Assembly: GCF_030380815.1 (NCBI RefSeq)
Contig: NZ_JAUDUY010000001.1
Location: 744,001 to 808,000, forward strand
Origin: Robiginitalea aurantiaca
GTDB lineage: Bacteria > Bacteroidota > Bacteroidia > Flavobacteriales > Flavobacteriaceae
Length of the DNA: 64,000 nucleotides
Direction of reading: 5' to 3'
The first letter of the stretch is position 1. Each line of letters opens with the position of its first letter. Positions 35,681 to 45,840 of this stretch are shown piece by piece. Made by a program: the position numbers and the translations under genes. The notes beneath the pieces were generated by a model, which ran no database searches, was not told the origin of the DNA, and was given only the letters and a program-made list of their open reading frames with translations.

Positions 35681-36805
35681 TTATTTTTTGGCGCGGCTCA
35701 AATAATAGCGGTTTAGGGCATCCGAATTTGCCTCAATCAGGTCTGGATAGCCATCTCCGTTTAAATCGGCAGCAATAATATCGTAGGTGGGGTGTTCCTC
35801 ATTGGCCAGGGGTGAAAGTTTCCAGTTTTGGCCGTTCCCGGTATTGAAAAATACCGCGTTCGCACTTCCGGCATTCCCAATAGCGATATCTATATCCCCA
35901 TCCTTGTCTAAGTCTGCGGCCGATATGGCAAAACTTCTGGACGTACTCTCATCAAATGCCGTAGACCTATTATATGGGGATTCCTTGCTTCCAAAATAGA
36001 TCACATTGGGTTCCCTGATATTGGCGAGCAGGATATCGGGAAACCCATCCTGGTCGATGTCTGCTATACTGAGCGATCGGGTATTGTCTTTCCCCGTGCC
36101 GAAGGGGATCTTTTCGCCAAATCCCAGGGCGCCGTCATTCAGATAGACGTAATTGGGCTGTGCATCGCGGTTGGCCAGGATCAGATCCAGGTCCCCGTCC
36201 CCATCCATGTCGGCGACCTCCACATCAATGGTGGAATCCTCACGGCTTCCGAATTCCATAGTTTCGCCAAAATTGCCGTCTCCGTCATTGAGACAGATCT
36301 CATTGGGCCGCCCCCGGTTGGTGATCAGGATATCCACATCCCCGTCCTGGTCCAGATCCGCCAGGCTGAGGTTCCGGGTGGGGGCATATTCCGCTCCAAA
36401 AGAAGCGGTCTTAGTAAAATTCCCGGATCCGTCGTTCAAAAAAAGTTCATTGGGCGCCATATCATTGCCAACAGCAATGTCAAGATCTCCATCACCATCG
36501 AGGTCTGCCAGTTCGGTGGCATAGGTGGTAGCCCGGGACGAGCCCAGGGGTAATTCCACAGTGAATATCCCACGGCCATTGTTCAGGAAAATGCGGTTCT
36601 GGCCGGGCCAGTGCCTGCCGTTGGCAACTACAAGGTCTGTATCGCCATCCCCGTCCAGGTCACCACAGGCAATAGAGGCTGTGCGTTCTGTATAGGTCCC
36701 CAGGATAAGCCGTGCCGAACTCTGGAGTTCAATTTCCTGGGCAGCGCTATTTTCAAGTATAGGTGCCAAAGCCAAAAAGCACAATATCCTGGAGTATTTG
36801 AGCAT
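35681..36805 (-). CDS. Exported FG-GAP/VCBS seven-bladed propeller
   Basis: 374 residues. A signal peptide is followed by seven calcium-binding repeats about 46-52 residues apart, each of the form D-x-D-x-D-G-x-x-D: DLDGDGDTDLVVANG, DLDGDGDLDIAVGND, DLDQDGDVDILITNR, DMDGDGDLDLILANR, DIDQDGFPDILLANI, DLDKDGDIDIAIGNA and DLNGDGYPDLIEANS. Seven units are what a closed integrin-type beta-propeller needs, and nothing else is attached. It is probably a secreted or surface binding protein. It is the upstream partner of the MBL hydrolase. Confidence 0.9.
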   Translation of the reverse strand: MLKYSRILCFLALAPILENSAAQEIELQSSARLILGTYTERTASIACGDLDGDGDTDLVVANGRHWPGQNRIFLNNGRGIFTVELPLGSSRATTYATELADLDGDGDLDIAVGNDMAPNELFLNDGSGNFTKTASFGAEYAPTRNLSLADLDQDGDVDILITNRGRPNEICLNDGDGNFGETMEFGSREDSTIDVEVADMDGDGDLDLILANRDAQPNYVYLNDGALGFGEKIPFGTGKDNTRSLSIADIDQDGFPDILLANIREPNVIYFGSKESPYNRSTAFDESTSRSFAISAADLDKDGDIDIAIGNAGSANAVFFNTGNGQNWKLSPLANEEHPTYDIIAADLNGDGYPDLIEANSDALNRYYLSRAKK

Positions 36806-37015
36806 GGGAGGGAATTTACGAAAAAAGAAAGCAGGTTGGGCCGGTGGTTCATCCGGGTTGGGTCAGTTATTCAGGGTAAGCAGTGAAGTATCCCAGCCTG
36901 AAGCGGTGAGGTGAAACCTTCACAGGCTCGAAAGTGAGGCCGCGGATATAGGGATTGATCGTATTGAAAACAGCGCTGGCTTAAGATCGCCTGCCTTAAA
37001 CCCAATAGGGAACCT

Positions 37016-37555
37016 TTACTCAGATTCAATATCTTCAAAAAAAGTAAAGCGCAACTCCCAATGGCCATCGGAATCCTTTTTCAGGATAAAAACAGGATCA
37101 TTCGTGATCCCAATTTGGCGGATGATGGCAATACTGTCCAGGACGATGGGCCGTGAAATGGTGACAGATCCGGACTTTTTACTTGACAGCTCAATGTGCC
37201 GAAGGTATTCTTCCCGGAAGCGCAACTCTTCAGACTCTTCCAGCTTTTCCTGTACTTGCTGCAGGGTCTCAGGGGGAAGCAGGGTATTGAGCACCAGGTC
37301 ACTGCTGCGCTCCGGATATCGTTTCCGGACGTAAATAGAATCGTAATCGGACAATGAAGTAGGCAAGGATGTGTTGACCGTTTTATGGTACAGCGGAAGA
37401 TGTGACCTCTCATAAAAGTCGTTTACTACGGCGTATTCTTCCGGAGATAGGGTCGGATCATCCGGCTGTCCCGAGGCGCAGGATAGCATTAACAGGACTC
37501 CTGAAAGCAAAAGGAAGGTTTTGAAAGAATTACGTACCAAATAAATTGGGATCAT
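37016..37555 (-). CDS. Hypothetical lipoprotein
   Basis: 179 residues from the ATG at 37555 (MIPIYLVRNSFKTFLLL), which gives a normal signal ending in lipobox LMLSC; the frame is open 48 bp upstream. The mature part is charged and helical (QQVQEKLEESEELRFREEYL) with a C-terminal beta part (PVFILKKDSDGHWELRFTFF). I do not recognise the family. It lies between two exported-protein genes on the same strand, with gaps that suggest its own promoter. Confidence 0.65.
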   Translation of the reverse strand: MIPIYLVRNSFKTFLLLSGVLLMLSCASGQPDDPTLSPEEYAVVNDFYERSHLPLYHKTVNTSLPTSLSDYDSIYVRKRYPERSSDLVLNTLLPPETLQQVQEKLEESEELRFREEYLRHIELSSKKSGSVTISRPIVLDSIAIIRQIGITNDPVFILKKDSDGHWELRFTFFEDIESE

Positions 37556-37668
37556 TCGATTATAGGGATTATACCGTTTCAACATACGTTTTACGATTTT
37601 CAAAGCCGCTCCTTCTGGAATTTCCGAAAGGGTATGACCTTAAGCGCCGTTAGCATCATTTGCCTTGA

Positions 37669-38553
37669 TCACTCCAAACTCCTGTAAATCGCGGTTATGA
37701 TTCCTTCATTGTTGATAAAACCGGTTCCGAAGTCAGCGTCCCATTCTTTGGAAAGCCCCATGGCCAGGGTTTGTTCAAGGGAATTACCCGAGTCCTGGGC
37801 CGCCTTTACCCGATTGCGCAGGGTTTCCAGCATGTCGCGGTAGGCCCTAAGTGTTTCCCGATTAGTTACCGGACCGTGACCGGGTATGATACGGGTTTGA
37901 TCATCTACGATAAAAAGTGCCATATTCAGGTTTTTAATAAAACCTTCGATATCCCCACCTGAATTCAGGTCGATAAAAGGAAACCCTCCATTGGCAAAAT
38001 TATCCCCCATATGGATGACATTGGCCTCGGGGAAATAGATATATGAATCTCCATCGGTGTGGGCGTCGTTTACATGCATCACGTGCATGGATTGGCCGCC
38101 TCCCAGGTGAAGGGTAAGTTCATCTGAAAAGGTGATTTCGGGCAGGGCGACTTCCGGCGATGCCTCCCGCACCCGTCCGTTTCTTTCGGATGGCTTCCCC
38201 AGGCGTTCACGAACGTTTTCATGCGCAATAAGTATTGTACCTGCTTTTCCAAAGTTGATGTTTCCACCCGTATGATCCCCGTGCCAATGCGTGTTGACTA
38301 AAAATTTCAGGGGTTTGTCTGTAACCTCACGTACGGCAGCGGTTATTTTTTCCGAGAGGGGAGCGTACTGGTCGTCGATCAGGTAAGCGGCTTGTTCCCC
38401 TATGGCCAGGCCGATATTTCCGCCGGCTCCGAACAGGACATAAATGTTGTCGGTGATCTTTTCTGTTTTGATCTCAACATCGTCAAAGTTACGTTGTGCC
38501 AGACCTGTTGAGAAGGTCAGAAGGAGCATTGCGAATGGGATTGCAGTTTTCAT
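37669..38553 (-). CDS. Exported MBL-fold metallohydrolase (class B-like)
   Basis: 294 residues with a signal peptide (MKTAIPFAMLLLTFSTGLAQ). Zinc-binding NTHWHGDHTGGN, DAHTDGDS, MGDNF and late IIPGHGPVT follow the order of the SoxH/class B beta-lactamase branch. Similar proteins in environmental bacteria act on thioester, lactone or peptide substrates; antibiotic hydrolysis should not be assumed. It starts just upstream of the hypothetical lipoprotein on the same strand. Confidence 0.87.
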   Translation of the reverse strand: MKTAIPFAMLLLTFSTGLAQRNFDDVEIKTEKITDNIYVLFGAGGNIGLAIGEQAAYLIDDQYAPLSEKITAAVREVTDKPLKFLVNTHWHGDHTGGNINFGKAGTILIAHENVRERLGKPSERNGRVREASPEVALPEITFSDELTLHLGGGQSMHVMHVNDAHTDGDSYIYFPEANVIHMGDNFANGGFPFIDLNSGGDIEGFIKNLNMALFIVDDQTRIIPGHGPVTNRETLRAYRDMLETLRNRVKAAQDSGNSLEQTLAMGLSKEWDADFGTGFINNEGIITAIYRSLE

Positions 38554-38692
38554 AAAGATTAGGTCTTAATAGGGTTACTCACAGGGTTGATGGCTTACCA
38601 GACGTAAAAGGTACGGAATTATACATTTTAAGGGAAGCTACGGCTTCTGTCCGAAATCAATAGTATAAGCATCCTATTGCATCAGGATTTTG

Positions 38693-41308
38693 TCATGAAC
38701 CCAAAGATTTTTTCGCCTTTAAGAGCCTTTTGATTTCGTTGAGTTTCATAAGCGCCTCAACCGGGGTCAGACGGTCGATATCCAAATGCAGGATTTCGTC
38801 CCTGATTTGTTCCAAAAGGGGATCGTCCAGCTGAAAAAAGCTCAGCTGCATTTCGTCTTTTTCCAAAGTTACAGGCGCTTCCAAGGCATCTCCTGAATGG
38901 GATTTTTCGAGCTGCTTCAGGATTTTTTCGGCTTTTTGGATTACCGGATTTGGCATCCCTGCCATGCGGGCTACATGTATACCGAAACTGTGATGGCTGC
39001 CTCCAGGTTCCAGTTTCCTTAAAAAGAGGACCTTTTCTTTGCCCTCTTTTACGGCTACATTGAAATTCTTCACCCTGGGAAAAAGCGAGGCCATTTCGTT
39101 GAGTTCGTGGTAATGGGTGGCAAAAAGTGTTTTAGGACGTGCCGGGTGTTCATGCAGGTATTCGGCAATCGCCCAGGCAATGGAAATCCCGTCGTACGTG
39201 CTTGTACCCCTGCCAATCTCATCAAGCAGAATCAGGCTGCGATCCGAGAGGTTGTTCAGGATGGAGGCTGCCTCGTTCATTTCGACCATAAAGGTGGATT
39301 CCCCAAGTGAAATATTATCACTGGCACCAACCCGGGTAAAAATCTTGTCCACGATCCCCAGGATGGCTGCTTCTGCGGGCACATAACTCCCGATTTGCGC
39401 GAGGAGGACAATCAGGGCGGTCTGCCTGAGAATGGCGGATTTACCACTCATGTTCGGACCTGTGATCACAATGAGCTGCTGTTCTTCGCGATTCAGGATT
39501 AAGTCATTGGGGATATAGGCCTCCCCGGGGGGGAGTTGACGTTCGATGACCGGGTGCCTTCCCCCAATAATCTTCAGGTCGGTAGCATCGGTCATGGCAG
39601 GAGCGCTATAATCGCATTCCCTTGAGAGCTGAGCGAAACCACATAGACAGTCCAGCTGGGCTACAAGGCGCGCATTCTCCTGTACATCCCGGATGTATTC
39701 CTGCATCCAGACCACGAGCTGGTTAAAGAGTTGTTGTTCCAGTTCCAGGATGCGTTCCTCGGCCCCGAGGATCTTTGCCTCGTATTCCTTGAGTTCTTCA
39801 GTGATGTATCTTTCGGCATTGACCAGGGTTTGTTTGCGAATCCATTCCTCAGGTACTTTGTCTTTATGTGTATTGCGGACCTCGATATAATAGCCGAAAA
39901 CATTGTTGGAAGCAATTTTCAGGGAGGTAATGCCCGTCCGTTTGGTTTCCCGCTCCAGCATCTGATCGAGGTAGGCTTTTCCGGACCGTGCCAGGCCCCG
40001 AAGCTCGTCTAGCTCTTCTGAAAATCCAGGGGCAATCGAGTCACCTTTACCAATCCCTGCAGGCGCCTCTTCCAAAAGCACTGCTTTTATCCGTTCCCGG
40101 AGTGCATCGCATGGATTGATGGCCTTCCCGAGGCGGGCCAGGGCGGGTTCCGCTACTTCACTGATCCGGCCCTTGAGCGGAATCAGGGTTTCCAGGGCAT
40201 TTTTCAGGTGTACGGTCTCCCGGGGGGTGATTTTTCCCGCCGCCACCTTGGCGATTAAACGTTCCAGGTCCCCTGTGCGGCCCAGGTGTTCCCGTACAAT
40301 TTCCAGAAGGGAATCCCTTTCCTTAAAGTAGCCTACAATTTTATGCCTTTCCCGAATGGTGTCGAGTTGCTTCAGGGGCATGGCAAGCCAGCGCCTCAAA
40401 AGCCTGCCACCCATAGGGGAACGGGTTTTATCGAGGACATTCAGCAGCGGGACACCCCGCTGATCCCGGGTCTGAAACAGTTCGAGGTTTTGGATTGTAA
40501 ACCGGTCCATCCAGACATAATCCGCTGAAGACAATCGCCGGAGGGAGGTGATATGCCCGAGCTGTCGATGTTGTGTTTCCTTCAGGTAATGGATTACCGC
40601 TCCTGCCGCAATGATCCCCATAGATAAATCTTCAACCCCAAAACCCTTCAGGCTGGAGGTATTGAAGTGCCCCGTCAGGGTCTCACGGCTGTAATCTTCC
40701 TGAAAGATCCAGTCTTCTGAGAAGAAACAATGGTGCGAGGCTCCAAATGCCTCTTTAAAATCCGTCCGGTGTTTTTTAGACACAAGAATCTCCTTGGGTT
40801 CAAAGTTCTGCAGCCATTTGTCGATATCGGTTTGGTCTCCTTCGGCCAGGAAAAATTCACCGGTCGATATGTCCAGAAAGGAGATCCCGAGCCGGCCGGC
40901 TCCAAAGTGTACGGCTGCCAGAAAATTATTCGCCTTGGCCTGCAGGAGTTCATCGCTCAGGGAAACTCCGGGAGTCACCAGTTCGGTCACCCCTCTTTTG
41001 ACGATCGTCTTTGTTTGTTTGGGATCTTCAAGTTGGTCGCAGATGGCCACCCTTTGGCCCGCTTTTACAAGCTTGGGCAGGTAGGTGTTCAGGGCATGGT
41101 GCGGAAAACCTGCAAGGGCCGTCTGATCTCCACCGTTGTTTCGCTGCGTCAGGACGATGTCCAGGATTCCGGCGGCCTTCTCTGCGTCAGCCCCGAAGGT
41201 TTCGTAAAAGTCGCCCACCCTGAATAGTAACAAGGCATCCGGATATTTCACCTTAATGCCGTTATACTGCATCATCAGAGGAGTCGTCTTTTTGCCTTTA
41301 GCAGCCAC
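38693..41308 (-). CDS. mutS: DNA mismatch repair protein MutS
   Basis: About 871 residues, the family's length. Start taken at a GTG (41308, reading [19 protein letters not shown] after decoding), which agrees with the usual MutS N-terminus; the open frame extends 57 bp further. Mismatch-binding [10 protein letters not shown] (Phe-x-Glu) lies at the N-terminus. The ATPase has Walker [15 protein letters not shown], then STFMVEM, Walker [17 protein letters not shown] and [10 protein letters not shown]. It recognises mismatches and recruits MutL. It is divergent from the RNA methyltransferase, sharing 137 bp. Confidence 0.97.
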   Translation of the reverse strand: MAAKGKKTTPLMMQYNGIKVKYPDALLLFRVGDFYETFGADAEKAAGILDIVLTQRNNGGDQTALAGFPHHALNTYLPKLVKAGQRVAICDQLEDPKQTKTIVKRGVTELVTPGVSLSDELLQAKANNFLAAVHFGAGRLGISFLDISTGEFFLAEGDQTDIDKWLQNFEPKEILVSKKHRTDFKEAFGASHHCFFSEDWIFQEDYSRETLTGHFNTSSLKGFGVEDLSMGIIAAGAVIHYLKETQHRQLGHITSLRRLSSADYVWMDRFTIQNLELFQTRDQRGVPLLNVLDKTRSPMGGRLLRRWLAMPLKQLDTIRERHKIVGYFKERDSLLEIVREHLGRTGDLERLIAKVAAGKITPRETVHLKNALETLIPLKGRISEVAEPALARLGKAINPCDALRERIKAVLLEEAPAGIGKGDSIAPGFSEELDELRGLARSGKAYLDQMLERETKRTGITSLKIASNNVFGYYIEVRNTHKDKVPEEWIRKQTLVNAERYITEELKEYEAKILGAEERILELEQQLFNQLVVWMQEYIRDVQENARLVAQLDCLCGFAQLSRECDYSAPAMTDATDLKIIGGRHPVIERQLPPGEAYIPNDLILNREEQQLIVITGPNMSGKSAILRQTALIVLLAQIGSYVPAEAAILGIVDKIFTRVGASDNISLGESTFMVEMNEAASILNNLSDRSLILLDEIGRGTSTYDGISIAWAIAEYLHEHPARPKTLFATHYHELNEMASLFPRVKNFNVAVKEGKEKVLFLRKLEPGGSHHSFGIHVARMAGMPNPVIQKAEKILKQLEKSHSGDALEAPVTLEKDEMQLSFFQLDDPLLEQIRDEILHLDIDRLTPVEALMKLNEIKRLLKAKKSLGS

Positions 41309-41445
41309 TTTCCATGTTCTTTTTTGGTAACAAACGAAAATAGGGGTTTCATGGGGTATCCCCAACCCCTGTTAATATCTAAGGAAAACTTCCACTACCT
41401 GCAATTCCTGCGCTTATTTGTACTTTTGAAGCCCAAACAAAGCGC

Positions 41446-41985
41446 ATGCGAAAGCTTAAGAATGAAGAATTGGGCCGTCTGCAGGTGGATGCCTTTAAAG
41501 AGGCACCGAAAACGCCGGTGGTATTGATTTTGGACAATGTGCGCAGCCTGCATAATGTCGGTTCTGTGTTTCGCTCTGCGGACGCATTTCGGATAGAAAA
41601 GATCTACTTGTGCGGAATCACGGCCACTCCGCCTCATAAAGACATCCGAAAAACCGCCCTTGGGGCAACGGAAAGTGTGGCATGGGAGTATGCCCCCCAG
41701 ACAGAATCCCTGGTTAGGTCCCTCAGGGAATCCCATGAGTGCTGGGCGGTGGAACAGGCCAGTGGATCGGTTTCTCTTGAAGCTTTTCAGCCCCTTGCCG
41801 GCAAGCCCTTTGCCTTTGTTCTCGGTCATGAGGTTAAGGGAGTTTCCCAGGAGGTTATTGACATTTGCAGCGGTGTGATTGAAATCCCCCAATTGGGCAC
41901 TAAGCACTCTCTGAATATTTCTGTGGCCGCTGGTGTGGTCCTCTGGGACTTCTGGTCGAAAACGCGGGGTCAAACGCAGCCCTGA
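41446..41985 (+). CDS. TrmH/SpoU-family RNA methyltransferase
   Basis: 179 residues, the short SPOUT form without an extra RNA-binding domain. Motif 1 is LDNVRSLHNVGSVFRSADAF, motif 2 FVLGHEVKGVS and motif 3 IPQLGTKHSLNISVAAGVVL, which form the knotted SAM site. It transfers a methyl group to ribose 2'-OH of a tRNA or rRNA; the target cannot be told. A TACTTTTG box at 41421-41428 may be its -7 element. Confidence 0.9.
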   Translation: MRKLKNEELGRLQVDAFKEAPKTPVVLILDNVRSLHNVGSVFRSADAFRIEKIYLCGITATPPHKDIRKTALGATESVAWEYAPQTESLVRSLRESHECWAVEQASGSVSLEAFQPLAGKPFAFVLGHEVKGVSQEVIDICSGVIEIPQLGTKHSLNISVAAGVVLWDFWSKTRGQTQP

Positions 41986-42081
41986 GCTATTTGGAGCCAG
42001 GACAGGGCCGGAGGTATGTCAGTCAGGGTAAGAAGTTGCATTCCTGATTTTTTTTTCATCGATTAAGGTGGCATCCCCGCC

Positions 42082-43239
42082 CTATATGTCCTTACCCATA
42101 ACATGGGCCATCATCTGATCTAATATGGCGTTATAGTCCTCCGGACGGGAGACAAAGTCGTACCCCCCGGCATCGATAATCAGGGAATTGAGCTCGGGAG
42201 TATGCTTCATAAAATCGAAATAGCCACTCTGGATCTGCTCGAGGTATTCTGCAGGGATCCCTTCCTCGTAGGCCCTTCCCCTTTTTGAAATTTGTTCCAG
42301 GAGCCGGTCCGTACTCTGGTAGAGATACACATAGAGGTTCGGTTTGCGGACTTCCCGGTACATAATGGAAAAGAATTTCCGGTAAAGTTTATACTCTTCA
42401 ATCCCCAGGGTGATTTTGGCAAAAATCAAACTCTTGTATATATCGTAATCACTCACCACAAAACTTTTAAAGAGGTCCAGTTGACGGGTGTCTTCAATAA
42501 ATTGCTGATACCGGTCTGCCAGAAATGAGAGTTCCAGAGGAAAGGCATACCGCGCACGGTCCTGATAGAACTTTGGTAAAAATGGATTGTCCTCAAAGCG
42601 TTCCAGAATGAGTTTGGCATTGAAATCCTGCGAAATCTTCCGGGCCAGAGTCGTTTTTCCGGCGCCGATATTCCCTTCTATGGCGACAAAACCAAGCGCT
42701 GTAAAAAAGGACTTTTGCGTTTTATGGAGTACTAAGTGTGTTTTTTCTAGACTGCTGTGATCCGGACATTCCTGTAATAGATTTCGATGATCCCTGCCCA
42801 GCACCGGATGGTAAAACTGGGGTGCAATATCGGAAAGTGGTTTGAGAACAAACCGGCGTTTTTCCATATGCGGGTGAGGGACTGTCAGCCTTTCAGATTG
42901 GATTTGAGCCTTCCCGTAATAAAGCAAATCCATGTCCAAAGTCCTAGAGCGGTATCCCCCGGTAGCCTTCCTTTGTCTCCCGGCCTCTCTTTCTATTTCC
43001 AAAAGACAGTCCAGGAAGTCCTCCGGGGAAAGCGTTGTTTGAATACTCAGGCAGGCGTTCAGGAAATCTTCCCCCTCGAATCCCCAGGCCGGGGTCCGGT
43101 ATACCGAACTGATTGCCTCGATTTCACCTGCTTTGTCTCCCAGGGAAAAGATGGCCTTCTGAAGATAGAACGCTCTGTTTCCCAGATTGCTTCCCAGGGA
43201 GACATATGCGAGTACGGGGTCTTTTTTCATCTGTGCCAA
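42082..43239 (-). CDS. folK: FolK-deoxynucleoside kinase fusion
   Basis: 385 residues in two parts. Residues about 8-140 are HPPK: AYVSLGSNLGNR, then GYRSRTLDMDLLYYG and PHPHMEKRRFVL, which pyrophosphorylates hydroxymethyl-dihydropterin in folate synthesis. Residues about 180-385 are a deoxynucleoside kinase: P-loop FVAIEGNIGAGKTTLA, ERFEDNPFLPKFY and FLADRYQQF, for nucleoside salvage. The two are joined by a short linker in one frame. This fusion is known in Bacteroidota. It is divergent from sppA. Confidence 0.94.
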   Translation of the reverse strand: MAQMKKDPVLAYVSLGSNLGNRAFYLQKAIFSLGDKAGEIEAISSVYRTPAWGFEGEDFLNACLSIQTTLSPEDFLDCLLEIEREAGRQRKATGGYRSRTLDMDLLYYGKAQIQSERLTVPHPHMEKRRFVLKPLSDIAPQFYHPVLGRDHRNLLQECPDHSSLEKTHLVLHKTQKSFFTALGFVAIEGNIGAGKTTLARKISQDFNAKLILERFEDNPFLPKFYQDRARYAFPLELSFLADRYQQFIEDTRQLDLFKSFVVSDYDIYKSLIFAKITLGIEEYKLYRKFFSIMYREVRKPNLYVYLYQSTDRLLEQISKRGRAYEEGIPAEYLEQIQSGYFDFMKHTPELNSLIIDAGGYDFVSRPEDYNAILDQMMAHVMGKDI

Positions 43240-43351
43240 TGTACGGAAAACTGATGGTTTATACCCTTGCGTTTGGTGGGTTGCCTCTTTTTAGGAACCA
43301 CAGAAAGTTACTATGAATCCGTATCTTTGACCGATACATCAAGAAATTGCT

Positions 43352-45103
43352 ATGGCCTTTTTGAGAAATCTGCTGGCGTCCATTCTCGGGACCCTTTTTG
43401 CCCTTGGGATCCTGTTTTTTATGTTTTTAATTTTCGCCTCCCTGGCAAGTGTGGGAGACGAGGTCCGGGTAAAGCCCAATTCGGTCCTTAAGCTCGAGTT
43501 TCCGCTTCCGGTGTCTGAGCACTCTACTACAGATCCGGACGATCCTTTTACGATATTCTTTGAACCTAAAATGGGGCTGGACCAGATTGTGCAGGCCATC
43601 GGAGTGGCCGGGAAAGACGACCGTATAAAGGGGATTAGTATCAGCAGTCCTTATCTGATGTCAGGCATGGCTCAGGCCAAGGCTATACGCGATGCCCTGG
43701 AGGATTTCAAGGCTAAGGGAAAATTCGTTTACGCCTATGGGGATTTCTATACCCAGAAGGATTACTATCTCTCCTCTGTAGCTGACAGTCTCTTTATCAA
43801 CCCTGCCGGAAACCTCGATTTTAAGGGCCTGGCTGCGGAAGTTTTGTTCTTCAAGGATTTTCAGGAGAAATCCGGTGTGAAAATGGAGGTTGTTCGGCAT
43901 GGGAAATACAAAAGTGCGGTAGAGCCCTTCCTTTCCGATAAAATGAGCCCGGAAAACCGGGAGCAGCTGAGCAGCCTTATCCAGTCCCTTTGGGAAAGTA
44001 TGAGGGATGGGATCGGGGAGAGCCGGAACATTCCGGCCGCTACCCTGGATCAGCTCGCGGATTCTCTTGGAGGCCGGAATCCTGAAATGGCCCTGAACGC
44101 CAGGCTGGTCGATGCGCTGGTGTATGCCGACACCTATGAGGACAAGCTGCTGAGGGAGAGTGGAGGTAAAGGGAAGCATCCGGAGTTCATAACATTGCAG
44201 CGCTATATGCGGTATTCCCGGAAACGTCCGATTTACAAGGGTTCGGATGAGATTGCGGTAATCTATGCCCAGGGGGAAATCCTTTATGGGGAAGGCAGTC
44301 CTGAGTTTATCGGTCAGGGGAAAATGACCAAGGCCCTTCGCAAGGCCAGAGAGGATAAGGATGTAAAGGCGGTGGTGGTCCGTATAAATTCTCCCGGTGG
44401 GAGTGCCCTATCCTCTGAACTCATTTGGAGGGAACTGCAACTGACCCGGAAGGCAAAGCCCGTCGTCGTCTCCCTTAGTGATATTGCCGCTTCGGGTGGC
44501 TATTATATGGCTGTAGGTGGCGACATAATTTTAGCAGAACCCAATACCATTACAGGTTCAATCGGGGTTTTCACAACCGTACCCAATTTAAGCGGGATTT
44601 CGGAGAAGGTAGGGATTAATGCCGAACAGGTGGGGACCCACCATTATTCCATGGATTACTCTTTATTTGAGCCCATGCGCGAGGATTTCCGCGAGGTACT
44701 CCGGGATGGGATTGAAGATACCTATCAGATGTTCCTGGAGCGGGTTTCTGAGGGACGTAAGATAAGCCTGGCTAAGGCCGACAGCCTCGCCCAGGGAAGG
44801 GTTTGGAGCGGCAAACAGGCCCTTGAGAATGGTATGGTCGATGATTTAGGAGGTATGCCTGAAGCCCTGGAATTAGCCGCTGAAATGGCTGGGATTACCG
44901 ATTTTAAACTTCAGATACTCCCCAGGTACAAAACCGGATTGGAGCGCCTTATGGAAGATCTTGGAGGTGGGCAGGTGAGCGCAGATCAGGTAATCACCTC
45001 TGAGTTGGGTCCGGAATGGGGAGAAACAATCATGGCTTTAAAACAACTCCTGAAACAGGAAGGTATACAAGCCCGTATGCCATTTATTTTAAAGATCAAC
45101 TAG
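43352..45103 (+). CDS. sppA: Signal peptide peptidase SppA (67K type)
   Basis: 583 residues, the duplicated long form. An N-terminal membrane helix (TLFALGILFFMFLIFASL) anchors it. The catalytic Lys is probably in VVRHGKYKSAVEPF and the nucleophile Ser in SLSDIAASGGYYM; VRINSPGGSAL is the family's oxyanion region. It degrades signal peptides left in the membrane. A TATCTTTG box at 43322-43329 resembles a -7 element but no -33 TTG is found. The transporter gene follows 3 bp later. Confidence 0.95.
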   Translation: MAFLRNLLASILGTLFALGILFFMFLIFASLASVGDEVRVKPNSVLKLEFPLPVSEHSTTDPDDPFTIFFEPKMGLDQIVQAIGVAGKDDRIKGISISSPYLMSGMAQAKAIRDALEDFKAKGKFVYAYGDFYTQKDYYLSSVADSLFINPAGNLDFKGLAAEVLFFKDFQEKSGVKMEVVRHGKYKSAVEPFLSDKMSPENREQLSSLIQSLWESMRDGIGESRNIPAATLDQLADSLGGRNPEMALNARLVDALVYADTYEDKLLRESGGKGKHPEFITLQRYMRYSRKRPIYKGSDEIAVIYAQGEILYGEGSPEFIGQGKMTKALRKAREDKDVKAVVVRINSPGGSALSSELIWRELQLTRKAKPVVVSLSDIAASGGYYMAVGGDIILAEPNTITGSIGVFTTVPNLSGISEKVGINAEQVGTHHYSMDYSLFEPMREDFREVLRDGIEDTYQMFLERVSEGRKISLAKADSLAQGRVWSGKQALENGMVDDLGGMPEALELAAEMAGITDFKLQILPRYKTGLERLMEDLGGGQVSADQVITSELGPEWGETIMALKQLLKQEGIQARMPFILKIN

Positions 45104-45106
45104 GTC

Positions 45107-45817
45107 ATGAGTTCAAAAGACCAGCGTACGGCCTACCGGATCTATCTGTATCTCGCAGCCCTGTTTATAACCTCACTGGTGGTTTCCAACCTTATATTTC
45201 AGAAATTCTTCTACTGGAAGCCTTTTGGGGATGTAACCCTTTTTGGCGCGCCGCTGTTCGAGATTTCCGTAGGCATTCTGCCGTATCCGATCACTTTCCT
45301 GATTACGGATTTGATTTCAGAAATATACGGGCAGAAAAAAGCGAACCGCGTGGTGACTGCGGGCATCTTTGCCTCATTCTTTTCTATGGGAATTGTGCTG
45401 CTTGCAAATTACGTTCCTGCGATTCCGGGTTCCCCTGTGGATGATGCCCTCTTCAGCAGGGTTTTTGCGCTTTCGCCCATCGCCGTATTGGCCTCGATGA
45501 TCGCCTACCTCTTTGCACAATATGTAGACATCGCAATCTACCATTTCTGGAAGCGCCTCACTGATGGCAAATACCTCTGGCTCAGGAATAATTTTTCGAC
45601 TTTCTCATCTCAGATTATCGATACTACTACCGTAGTAGGGTTGCTCTGTGTATTTGGGGTGCTCCCCTGGTCGATGTTTTCGGGACTGGTGATCAGCGGA
45701 GTGATTTTTAAAATAATCATTGCATTCCTGGATACACCCTTGCTGTATTTCTTTGTCTATCTGTTTCGACGAAGGTTCAATTTAAAGCGAAATGAAGAAA
45801 TAGCCCTGGATTTCTGA
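45107..45817 (+). CDS. Queuosine precursor transporter (YhhQ/VUT family)
   Basis: 236 residues with about six transmembrane helices. Family marks are SLVVSNLIFQKFF, the acidic FLITDLISEIYGQKKANR and WLRNNFSTFSSQIIDTTTVV. E. coli YhhQ imports preQ0/preQ1 for queuosine in tRNA; the same job is likely here (inference). Starts 3 bp after sppA, so co-transcribed. Confidence 0.88.
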   Translation: MSSKDQRTAYRIYLYLAALFITSLVVSNLIFQKFFYWKPFGDVTLFGAPLFEISVGILPYPITFLITDLISEIYGQKKANRVVTAGIFASFFSMGIVLLANYVPAIPGSPVDDALFSRVFALSPIAVLASMIAYLFAQYVDIAIYHFWKRLTDGKYLWLRNNFSTFSSQIIDTTTVVGLLCVFGVLPWSMFSGLVISGVIFKIIIAFLDTPLLYFFVYLFRRRFNLKRNEEIALDF

Positions 45818-45826
45818 AAATCCAGG
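45805..45826. other. Palindrome between convergent genes
   Basis: A 9-bp perfect stem (CCTGGATTT/AAATCCAGG) around a CTGA loop, spanning the stop codon of the YhhQ-type gene. No T-run follows on either strand, so it may be a bidirectional attenuator or RNA 3'-end stabiliser rather than a classical terminator. Confidence 0.45.
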
Positions 45827-45840
45827 AAACACTAAGTATT

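Noticed and set aside
36806-37015. Small minus-strand frame upstream of the FG-GAP gene
   Set aside because: It has no signal peptide, conserved motif or consistent spacing; treated as plain intergenic sequence.
37669-38553. Antibiotic-resistance beta-lactamase
   Set aside because: The zinc motif only shows the MBL fold; nothing in the sequence points to a beta-lactam substrate.
43322-43329. Promoter of sppA from the TATCTTTG box
   Set aside because: No TTG occurs 17-23 bp upstream, so only the -7 half matches; kept as a remark only.
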